Source: Microscillaceae bacterium (lineage in GTDB: Bacteria; Bacteroidota; Bacteroidia; Cytophagales; Microscillaceae). Taken from it: a stretch of 5,000 nt of DNA. Below, piece after piece: positions 1-5,000 of the stretch. The notes beneath the pieces were generated by a model, which did no database searches, was not told the DNA's origin, and was given only the letters and a program-made list of their open reading frames with translations. Position 1 is the stretch's first letter, and each line of letters begins with the position of its first letter. The translations under genes and the position numbers were made by a program. The DNA lies in NCBI GenBank assembly GCA_003449595.1, contig DMHB01000334.1, positions 1 to 5,000 on the forward strand. Reading direction: 5' to 3'.

Positions 1-23
1 CCTACACGACGCTCTTCCGATCT
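1..23 (+). other. Illumina sequencing adapter left on the contig end (not genomic)
   Basis: These bases match the 3' portion of the universal Illumina TruSeq read-1 adapter and end in the diagnostic GCTCTTCCGATCT. Genomic sequence starts at base 24. The match is full length to the known adapter end, so chance is not a reasonable explanation. The tract marks the window's left edge as a contig end, and it truncates the neighbouring minus-strand gene. No biological meaning should be read into it. Confidence 0.97.
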
Positions 24-306
24 ACCGGGGTGTCCATTTGCCATTTTGAATATCGGCGTGGGTTATCTGCGTAAACGGCGCAGGAAAATTGCCGTTTTTA
101 TCTTGCCAAAAAGAAGGATGCGAGATGTCGTTGACCGGATGCGAGTCGAGGGTTACGCAGATATGATCGATTTTATTGGCATTGTCGATGATAATTTTCT
201 TGAGTCGCTCCATATCTTTTTCGGCACCGGGCACATACAAGGCTCCGTTGGGGTGGCAAAAGTCATATTGTGCATCAATAATTAGAAGTGCATTTTTATT
301 TCCCAT
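24..306 (-). CDS. Isochorismatase/nicotinamidase-like cysteine hydrolase, 3' end missing at contig edge
   Basis: This is the N-terminal 94 residues of a protein of the isochorismatase-like cysteine hydrolase superfamily, which includes nicotinamidase PncA; these enzymes hydrolyse amides such as nicotinamide. The first beta strand and catalytic Asp appear as ALLIIDAQYDF (Asp11). The segment VTLDSHPVNDISH (about residues 51-63) carries Asp54 and His56, matching the metal-binding Asp-x-His of nicotinamidases, with His63 near the place of a further ligand. The catalytic Lys and Cys normally lie further on and are lost beyond the contig end. The apparent stop codon at 24-22 is created by joining genomic base 24 to the adapter, so it is false. 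I chose the ATG at 306-304 because the family's first strand usually begins within about ten residues of the start; an ATG at 375 would add 23 residues without family character. No Shine-Dalgarno is visible. Family assignment is firm; the exact substrate is not. Confidence 0.85.
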
Positions 307-341
307 AAATTTGTATGATGTTTTTGTATGGATGGATAAAG

Positions 342-371
342 TTGGGTTACTATTTGTTAACGAGAAATTTG
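342..371 (+). promoter_or_regulatory. Possible weak promoter for the amidase gene
   Basis: The 103-base gap between the divergent hydrolase and amidase starts is AT-rich and must hold both promoters. On the plus strand, TTG (342-344), a 19-base spacer and GAAATTTG (364-371) resemble the Bacteroidota -33/-7 pattern TTTG / TAnnTTTG with one mismatch in the -7 box. This would start transcription near 378 and leave a leader of about 30 bases. A sigma70-like alternative (TTGTCA at 369-374, TATAAA at 393-398) would leave almost no leader. No convincing minus-strand promoter was found. Confidence 0.25.
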
Positions 372-409
372 TCAAAAGTTATTTGTTTGTACTATAAAAA
401 CCGACCAAT

Positions 410-1687
410 ATGGTGAGTCATTGGCTAAATTCTTTCTGTTGTGCGAACTATCTACGGGCAGCCTTGCTGTGGCTACTCGCAGTAGGGGCTGCTATGGCGC
501 AAACCAACAATGAATATCTGCGCGAAACCTATCAGCAGAAATTCAATCAGCTCATCGAAGGCGAAACCGGTGTGGCCGATTATGTCCAAATCAGCAACAA
601 AGGCGTAACCATTTATGCTTCGCCTGCCGATAAAAAGGCGAATAAATCTGAGTATTTTTTAGAATGGGACAACTTGGCTGTCTTTCGGGCGCTTATCAGG
701 CACAAGCCACAATTGGCCTACGAATTATACCAGAAGAAAAAAACACCTGAAACCGCGTTGTCTTTGTTGCAAAAAATCAAAGAACCCTTCGGATGGAACG
801 CCAATGATTTGCTGCGCCCATTGGTTGGCATCAAAATAGCCATCGACCCAGGCCACATTGCCGGCAATATGGAAACCGCCCGGATGGAAGGCAAATACAT
901 TCAGATGGATTTGGACGACGAGAAAATTGGCTTCTACGAAAGTGAAATCGCTTGGGAAACCGCCCAAGTACTCAAATATAAATTGGAAGGCTTGGGGGCG
1001 CAAGTAATGCTGACGCGCTCTGCCCCTGGCAATACAGCTTTCGGAATTACTTACAAGGCTTGGTATGACCGATATTTACAACAGAAAAAAGATAAAAAAG
1101 AAAGCATCAAGGGCTTGACCGAAGACCGTGTTTTTGGCACCACCTTCCGCGTAATGGATTTATTGGAGCGATGCAACAACATCAATCTTTTTCAACCCGA
1201 CCTTACGGTGGTTATTCACTACAACGTGGACGGTGGCAATGCGCCTTGGCGGCAGCCCACCAAGAAAAACTACAATGTAGCCTTTGTGGGAGGCGGTTTT
1301 TTAGAAAGCGAACTCAAAAACCAAGACGATCGCTTTCAGTTATTGCGCTTGCTGCTGACCGACGAACTTGAAAAATCTATCGAACTGTCGCGCTATGTGT
1401 TAGATAGTTTTGAAAGCATTTTGAAAGTGCCTACCGACAAAAGCCCTTATTATGGCAACTCGTTGCCAACCGGCACGCCCGGGGTTAATTCACGCAACCT
1501 CACCCTGACCCGCAAAGTGTATGGCATCATTTGCTATGGCGAATCGCTTTACCAAGACAACGAGCAAGAATGCCGCGCCCTGAACCGCAAAGAAGAAATC
1601 ATTGCAGGCATCCGCACCTCCAAACGGGTTGTAGAAGTAGCCGACGCGTATTTAGAAGGCATTTTGAACTTTTACCGAGCGCAATAA
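410..1687 (+). CDS. Secreted N-acetylmuramoyl-L-alanine amidase (Amidase_3 family)
   Basis: This 425-residue protein is predicted to cut the bond between N-acetylmuramic acid and L-alanine in peptidoglycan, outside the inner membrane. It starts with a signal peptide: a hydrophobic stretch at about residues 15-28, then the motif AMA before Gln31, as expected for signal peptidase I. The zinc catalytic domain runs from about residue 140 to the end. IAIDPGH supplies ligand His149, the YESEIAWETA segment supplies Glu177 (19 residues before the Gly of LEGLGAQVMLTR, as in the family), VVIHYN supplies His270, and CYGESLYQDNEQE supplies catalytic Glu378 in the family pattern E-x-x-F/Y-x-x-N-x-x-E. Residues about 35-135 match no domain I can name. 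The catalytic domain is longer than typical because of a Lys-rich insert near 220-240 and a long stretch between His270 and Glu378. No cell-wall-binding repeats are seen. No Shine-Dalgarno precedes the ATG; GTG at 413 is a possible alternative start. Its end lies 14 bases from the convergent gene. Confidence 0.92.
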   Translation: MVSHWLNSFCCANYLRAALLWLLAVGAAMAQTNNEYLRETYQQKFNQLIEGETGVADYVQISNKGVTIYASPADKKANKSEYFLEWDNLAVFRALIRHKPQLAYELYQKKKTPETALSLLQKIKEPFGWNANDLLRPLVGIKIAIDPGHIAGNMETARMEGKYIQMDLDDEKIGFYESEIAWETAQVLKYKLEGLGAQVMLTRSAPGNTAFGITYKAWYDRYLQQKKDKKESIKGLTEDRVFGTTFRVMDLLERCNNINLFQPDLTVVIHYNVDGGNAPWRQPTKKNYNVAFVGGGFLESELKNQDDRFQLLRLLLTDELEKSIELSRYVLDSFESILKVPTDKSPYYGNSLPTGTPGVNSRNLTLTRKVYGIICYGESLYQDNEQECRALNRKEEIIAGIRTSKRVVEVADAYLEGILNFYRAQ

Positions 1688-1701
1688 GGCCACAACTTTT
1701 G

Positions 1702-2499
1702 TTATTTATAGGGTTTGAAAGTCCAAAAAACAGCCTCTTCTTTCGAGGGCAGCCCTACCAACCAAGCAGTGAGCTTATCGATTTTGAGATCGTCGATGTT
1801 ATACGAAACCCGCAGCATAATATCGTCAGGGTACATTGTTTTGGCAAGCAACTCGTTTTCCTTGGTTTGTTGAAAAGTCTCATACAAATCCCATCCGCCA
1901 AACGTGTGCAACATTTCGTGCGCCACGGTAGCCGAAATAAGTTTGTCGCCACTGGCACGGGTGCGATAAAGCATACAACCTTCCAAAAAGTACTTTTCTT
2001 CGTCCAACCCTTTTGAAAATGGAATGGCATACGACCTGCCCCCTTGGTTGGCCATAACCAACACCAGCACATTGTCGCAGCCTTTTTCTCTAACTGCCCA
2101 CCGGTAAAAATCCATAGGCGTTTTATACCCTACGGTTTTCAGTACAACACTCACCCAATCGACACGCTCTTTGCCCGAACCAGTGCCACTTTCAATGGTG
2201 TTCACCGTCAGATCAGACTCATAGCCATAGGTGCCTTTTTCAAAACTAATGTCCACACCATACTGTGCTGCTTGTTTGGTGAGCCAGGTCAAAGCTTCGT
2301 TTACTTGCTGATACATCACGTTTTTATCCTCCTTCGACCAAGCCTTGTCGGGAGTGGTGATAAAAGCAGCCAACACATAGATTTTACCTTTGAGCGCCAG
2401 AGCGCTTCCTGCCCTGATTTTGTCGTTGTTGGTTTGGGCTGTAGCCAAAGAAGCCATCAAAAGGGCAACGGAAAGCAATAGAATAGGAAGGGATTTCAT
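1702..2499 (-). CDS. Small secreted zinc metalloprotease, metzincin-like (HExxHxxGxxD)
   Basis: This 265-residue protein is a predicted exported zinc peptidase. Residues 1-21 form a signal peptide (hydrophobic core LPILLLSVALLMASLA, cleavage after ATA and before Gln22). The catalytic helix reads VAHEMLHTFGGWD, with His194, Glu195, His198 and Asp204 in the HExxHxxGxxD arrangement. About 18 residues later, TMYPDDIM (Met222) looks like the Met-turn that defines metzincins. These features are visible; peptidase activity and target are inferred. I do not recognise the specific family, and the N-terminal 170 residues match nothing I can name. The ATG at 2499-2497 is chosen because it places the signal peptide at the N-terminus; an in-frame start at 2604 would add 35 residues, conflict with the signal peptide and overlap the divergent promoters. 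The gene is convergent with the amidase and divergent from the dehydrogenase, so it is probably transcribed alone. It could also be an enzymatically inactive surface protein, but all ligands are intact. Confidence 0.85.
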   Translation of the reverse strand: MKSLPILLLSVALLMASLATAQTNNDKIRAGSALALKGKIYVLAAFITTPDKAWSKEDKNVMYQQVNEALTWLTKQAAQYGVDISFEKGTYGYESDLTVNTIESGTGSGKERVDWVSVVLKTVGYKTPMDFYRWAVREKGCDNVLVLVMANQGGRSYAIPFSKGLDEEKYFLEGCMLYRTRASGDKLISATVAHEMLHTFGGWDLYETFQQTKENELLAKTMYPDDIMLRVSYNIDDLKIDKLTAWLVGLPSKEEAVFWTFKPYK

Positions 2500-2523
2500 A
2501 CGAAGAGCGTAAAAATGGAAAAC

Positions 2524-2555
2524 GAAAATTAAAAATAAAGTTCTAATTTCAACAA
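2524..2555 (-). promoter_or_regulatory. Candidate promoter of the metalloprotease gene
   Basis: Read on the minus strand, TTGTTG (2555-2550), an 18-base spacer and TAATTTTC (2531-2524) fit the Bacteroidota TTTG / TAnnTTTG promoter with one mismatch at the last base of the -7 box. The start of transcription would fall near 2517, leaving a leader of roughly 18 bases before the ATG at 2499. The region is AT-rich, so chance similarity is possible. Confidence 0.35.
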
Positions 2556-2578
2556 TCGAACGCAGTATCCTATTTTTG
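2547..2578 (+). promoter_or_regulatory. Bacteroidota-type promoter of the dehydrogenase gene
   Basis: TATTTTTG at 2571-2578 is an exact match to the Bacteroidota -7 box TAnnTTTG. TTTC at 2547-2550, 20 bases upstream, fits the -33 box TTTG with one mismatch. Transcription would begin near 2585, giving a leader of about 43 bases. This helps decide the start of the dehydrogenase: the in-frame TTG at 2580 would lie at or upstream of the transcription start, whereas the ATG at 2628 lies downstream. Its -33 box touches the -33 region of the opposing metalloprotease promoter. Confidence 0.6.
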
Positions 2579-2627
2579 CTTGCGCGATGGCTATTCTTTT
2601 TCACCTTTATTTTCAGTTAGCTGCTTT

Positions 2628-4190
2628 ATGGACACCACTACTACCACTACCCTCGACACGACAGCATTGTTTGAAGCGCTCCATTTGAAACTTTTTAGCT
2701 GGAGCACCGGCCAACAACACGGACTTTGTACGGCAGGCAATACAAGGGCGGTTTTGTCGCCCGTCAACGGACAAAACTTGGCGACTGTTCATTTTGCCGA
2801 TGGCGATGCTTATGGCCAAGTCATCATCCAAGCGCGCCAAGCTTTTGAACATTTGCAACAGATTCCGGCACCCAAACGTGGTGAAATTGTAAAAGCCATT
2901 GGCCGCAAGTTAGAGCAATACAAAGAACCTTTGGCCAAACTGGTTACCATCGAAATGGGCAAAATTTACCAAGAAGCCTTGGGCGAAGTGCAAGAAATGA
3001 TCGATATCTGCGACTTTGCCGTGGGGCTGTCGCGTCAGCTATATGGAATGACCACCCAGTCGGAAAGGGCTTCACACCGAATGTTCGAGCAATATCACCC
3101 CTTGGGCATTGTAGGCATCATTTCGGCCTTCAATTTTCCGGTGGCGGTTTGGTCGTGGAACGCTATGCTGGCCTTAGTCTGTGGCAATGTGTGTGTCTGG
3201 AAGCCCTCCGAAAAAACACCCCTAACTGCCATGGCTTGCCAAGCCATTGTCCAAGAGGTGTTGCAAGAAAACAACCTCCCCGAAGGTATTTTCAATGTCT
3301 TGATTGGCGATGCCCAGCTGGGGCAATGGTTGGCCGAAGACGAGCGCATCGCCTTGGTATCGGCCACCGGCTCGGTACGGATGGGCAAAGCAGTAGCTCA
3401 GACGGTTGCTGCGCGGTTGGGCAAAAGTTTGTTGGAATTAGGCGGCAACAATGCCATCATCCTGACCGAAAACGCTGATTTGGCCTTAGCCATTCGGGCC
3501 GTAGCCTTTGGCGCAGTGGGCACTTGTGGGCAACGATGCACCACCACCCGCCGACTGATTGTACACGAAAGCATCTACGAAAAAGTAAAAACAGCCCTGC
3601 TGCGTGTCTATGAGCAACTGCCCATTGGCAACCCATTAGATCCTCAGACTTTGGTAGGACCTCTCATCGATGAAGATGCCGCGCATCTCTTTATCAAAGC
3701 CTTGATACAAGTACAAAAAGAAGGTGGCAAACTTTTAACAGGCGGCGAAGTGTTGCAAGGGGGGATGTTTGAAACCGGCACCTATGTAAAACCGGCTTTG
3801 GTGGAAGCTGAAAACCATTGGCTCACGGTGCAGACAGAAACCTTTGCCCCTATCTTGTACCTCATTCGCTACCAAGGCGATGTGAGCCAGGCCATTGCCC
3901 TACAAAACGGGGTAAAACAAGGACTTTCTTCGGCCATTTTCACCCAAAACCTGCGCGAAGCCGAGCAATTTCTTTCGCCGCAAGGCTCTGATTGTGGCAT
4001 TGCCAATGTGAATCTGGGGACTTCGGGGGCTGAAATTGGCGGGGCTTTCGGTGGCGAAAAAGAAACCGGTGGTGGGCGCGAGTCGGGCTCCGATGCTTGG
4101 AAAGCTTATATGCGCCGACAAACCAACACCATCAATTATAGCACAGCGCTGCCTTTGGCGCAAGGCATTCAGTTCGATGTAAAATTTTGA
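2628..4190 (+). CDS. amaB: ALDH7-family alpha-aminoadipate-semialdehyde (piperideine-6-carboxylate) dehydrogenase
   Basis: This 520-residue cytoplasmic enzyme is predicted to oxidise L-2-aminoadipate 6-semialdehyde, in equilibrium with piperideine-6-carboxylate, to 2-aminoadipate using NAD+, a late step of lysine and pipecolate catabolism. It resembles human ALDH7A1 and bacterial AmaB along its whole length. Visible aldehyde dehydrogenase residues are Asn169 in AFNFP, Lys192 and Glu195 in WKPSEKTP (cofactor binding), the TGSVRMG loop (about 247-253), the general base Glu270 in LLELGGNN, the nucleophile Cys304 in GQRCTTTRR, and Glu404 in ETFAP. ALDH7 hallmarks are the GQRCTT active site with Arg303 just before the Cys, SGAEIGGAFGGEK (466-478), GGGRESGSDAWK, and TINYS...LPLAQGI near the C-terminus. 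Length is close to the 511-residue cytosolic human form. The start at 2628 follows the promoter at 2547-2578. A run of six Thr codons right after the start is a local oddity. No other lysine-catabolism gene is in view, so the substrate rests on homology alone. Confidence 0.95.
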   Translation: MDTTTTTTLDTTALFEALHLKLFSWSTGQQHGLCTAGNTRAVLSPVNGQNLATVHFADGDAYGQVIIQARQAFEHLQQIPAPKRGEIVKAIGRKLEQYKEPLAKLVTIEMGKIYQEALGEVQEMIDICDFAVGLSRQLYGMTTQSERASHRMFEQYHPLGIVGIISAFNFPVAVWSWNAMLALVCGNVCVWKPSEKTPLTAMACQAIVQEVLQENNLPEGIFNVLIGDAQLGQWLAEDERIALVSATGSVRMGKAVAQTVAARLGKSLLELGGNNAIILTENADLALAIRAVAFGAVGTCGQRCTTTRRLIVHESIYEKVKTALLRVYEQLPIGNPLDPQTLVGPLIDEDAAHLFIKALIQVQKEGGKLLTGGEVLQGGMFETGTYVKPALVEAENHWLTVQTETFAPILYLIRYQGDVSQAIALQNGVKQGLSSAIFTQNLREAEQFLSPQGSDCGIANVNLGTSGAEIGGAFGGEKETGGGRESGSDAWKAYMRRQTNTINYSTALPLAQGIQFDVKF

Positions 4191-4197
4191 GGCTTTC

Positions 4198-4230
4198 TTT
4201 GTGGAAGTTAAAAATCTATCTCTATTTTTG
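4198..4230 (+). promoter_or_regulatory. Consensus Bacteroidota promoter of the response regulator gene
   Basis: TTTG at 4198-4201 and TATTTTTG at 4223-4230 both match the Bacteroidota -33 and -7 boxes exactly, with a 21-base spacer, within the 17-23 range reported for this phylum. Transcription would begin near 4236 and give a leader of about 42 bases. The -33 box begins only 8 bases after the dehydrogenase stop codon, so the regulator probably has its own transcript even though it lies in the same direction. Confidence 0.7.
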
Positions 4231-4278
4231 AATTACTGAAACAGATAAGTCAAGTTTATTTTTCCTAACAACAGTACT

Positions 4279-4695
4279 ATGGCAGACGCGAAATACAAAA
4301 TTATTATGCTCATCGACGATAACGAGATCGACAACCTCATCAACCAACGCATCATTGAGGCTTCAGGTATTTGTGAGCATATTTTTACACACACCGGCGG
4401 CAAAAGCGCCATCGAATATTTGCGCAATGCCGACAAAATCAGCGACAAAGCCGGAATTCAAAACGTGTTGCCCGAACTTATCTTTTTAGACATTGATATG
4501 CCGCTGATGGACGGATTTCAGTTTTTGGAAGAATATGAAAAACTCCCCATGCGCGTGCTCGACTATTGCAAAATTGTGATGCTTACCTCTTCTATCAACT
4601 CCAAAGACATCAAAAAATCTAAACAGTACGAATACGTCAAAGAATTTATCAACAAACCGCTTAGCAAGGAAAATTTGGTGAATTTGGCGGTGTAG
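4279..4695 (+). CDS. Stand-alone receiver-domain response regulator (CheY-like)
   Basis: This 138-residue protein is a single phosphoacceptor receiver domain without an output domain, so it probably works through protein contacts in a phosphorelay or as a diffusible signalling partner of a histidine kinase. The complete active site is visible: acidic Asp13 and Asp14 in MLIDDNE, the phosphorylated Asp71 in FLDIDMPLMDGF, Thr103 in MLTSS, and Lys126 in FINKPL. The protein ends shortly after the last helix, so there is no DNA-binding or enzymatic part and no sign of truncation. Single-domain regulators of this type are common in Bacteroidota. The ATG follows an AT-rich leader without Shine-Dalgarno; translation from there covers the full first beta strand (KYKIIMLIDD). 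It has its own promoter upstream and a strong terminator 25 bases after its stop, so it is a one-gene transcript. No kinase lies within the window, and its partner cannot be named. Confidence 0.93.
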   Translation: MADAKYKIIMLIDDNEIDNLINQRIIEASGICEHIFTHTGGKSAIEYLRNADKISDKAGIQNVLPELIFLDIDMPLMDGFQFLEEYEKLPMRVLDYCKIVMLTSSINSKDIKKSKQYEYVKEFINKPLSKENLVNLAV

Positions 4696-4719
4696 ATCGA
4701 ATTTACTGCTATAATTATG

Positions 4720-4753
4720 AATGGCAAGTGCAAAAAGCACTTGTCATTTTTTT
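4720..4753 (+). terminator. Rho-independent terminator after the response regulator gene
   Basis: TGGCAAGTGC (4722-4731) and GCACTTGTCA (4737-4746) pair into a 10-base-pair stem with one G-T wobble around an AAAAA loop. The stem is followed by seven consecutive T residues (4747-4753). Two further A-T pairs can extend the base of the stem. This is a textbook intrinsic terminator for plus-strand transcription. There is no matching T-run on the opposite side, so it should act in one direction. Confidence 0.92.
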
Positions 4754-5000
4754 GTACCTACAAGTCATGAAGACAATTAGATTTTAATTGACCCTAAAAA
4801 TGGTATGTAATAGATAGGTCAGAAGTAGGACTGATTTGTATCTTAAAAACCAAACTATATACGGTTGTCTCTATTGATATGATTTACCAATAATTAAACT
4901 ACTTTTCCTTCAGTTTGAATTATTGAAGCGATGAGGGATTAGGTAACCTATTTTGCGTACAAGGTGAAAAATATATTATAAATATTTGGATAATTCATTT
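4754..5000. other. AT-rich intergenic tail with no recognisable gene
   Basis: Together with the space after the regulator stop, this makes a gene-free stretch of about 305 bases. All frames on both strands are broken by frequent stops. I see no tRNA, rRNA or riboswitch-like fold. A 22-base segment at 4914-4935 resembles the sequence just after the response regulator's -7 box (4227-4249). Promoter-like pieces near the end (TCAGTTTG at 4910-4917, AATATTTG at 4981-4988) each have a mismatch and no well-spaced -33 partner, so they are only hints of a gene starting beyond base 5000. Confidence 0.6.

Noticed and set aside
307..375. Longer start for the truncated cysteine hydrolase
   Set aside because: The 23 added residues have no family character, and the first strand of the fold starts right after the ATG at 306.
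725..1003. Open frames on the opposite strand or in other frames inside the amidase, protease and dehydrogenase genes
   Set aside because: They lie wholly within genes with clear catalytic motifs, show no motifs of their own and have no promoter, so they are by-products of coding bias.
2500..2604. Upstream in-frame extension of the metalloprotease gene (35 residues)
   Set aside because: It would bury the clear signal peptide starting at 2499 and would place coding sequence over both divergent promoters.
2580..2627. In-frame TTG start that would lengthen the dehydrogenase by 16 residues
   Set aside because: It lies at or before the predicted transcription start of the exact -7 box at 2571-2578, and the extra residues match nothing in ALDH7 proteins.
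2634..2651. Six consecutive Thr codons (ACC/ACT mix) at the dehydrogenase N-terminus as a slippage-prone repeat
   Set aside because: The codons alternate irregularly, so this is not a pure tandem repeat likely to slip; it is a harmless low-complexity tail before the conserved fold.
4789..4821. Inverted repeat TGACC / GGTCA around a 23-base loop
   Set aside because: The arms are only 5 bases, the loop is long and AT-rich, and there is no adjacent gene or T-run; expected by chance.
4938..4950. Short near-palindrome TAGGT-A-ACCTA resembling an operator
   Set aside because: The arms are only 5 bases and no gene or supported promoter is next to it within the window.
4910..4988. Possible promoters near the right edge (TCAGTTTG, AATATTTG)
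   Set aside because: Each -7 box has a mismatch and neither has a -33 partner within the usual spacing; too weak to annotate.
1..5000. Search for CRISPR arrays, insertion sequences, toxin-antitoxin pairs, defence genes, tRNA genes and phage signatures
   Set aside because: No regularly spaced repeats, terminal inverted repeats, transposase motifs, clover-leaf folds or small gene pairs are visible; gene content is ordinary chromosome.

Overview
The window reads as one end of a short-read draft contig from a bacterium of the phylum Bacteroidota, probably a cytophagia-type organism. Three things support this. Two promoters carry the phylum-specific -7 box TAnnTTTG. No recognisable Shine-Dalgarno sequence precedes the starts. 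Two secreted proteins have signal peptides whose predicted cleavage leaves an N-terminal Gln, as is usual in this phylum. Coding DNA has moderate GC content and the gaps are strongly AT-rich. Placement below phylum is inference only.

Layout from left to right: bases 1-23 are not genomic but the 3' part of the Illumina TruSeq read-1 adapter. Next comes a 3'-truncated minus-strand gene for an isochorismatase/nicotinamidase-like cysteine hydrolase (24-306). Diverging from it is a secreted N-acetylmuramoyl-L-alanine amidase of the Amidase_3 type (410-1687). It converges, across a 14-base gap, on a minus-strand gene for a small secreted zinc metalloprotease with HExxHxxGxxD and a Met-turn-like segment (1702-2499). 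A divergent promoter region separates that gene from an ALDH7-family dehydrogenase (2628-4190), which is very probably alpha-aminoadipate-semialdehyde / piperideine-6-carboxylate dehydrogenase. A stand-alone receiver-domain response regulator follows with its own promoter (4279-4695) and a strong intrinsic terminator (4720-4753). The last 247 bases are AT-rich and show no gene.

The genes do not form an obvious pathway or operon. Nearly every gene has its own strand orientation or promoter. The amidase and metalloprotease are both exported and could both act in the cell envelope, but nothing in the sequence ties them together functionally. The dehydrogenase points to lysine or pipecolate breakdown, and the receiver protein to phosphorelay signalling without a partner in view. 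I looked for a new system (defence cluster, CRISPR, mobile element, RNA element, repeat array) and found none. The window is mostly ordinary chromosome with an assembly artefact at its left edge. The least characterised protein is the metzincin-like protease.
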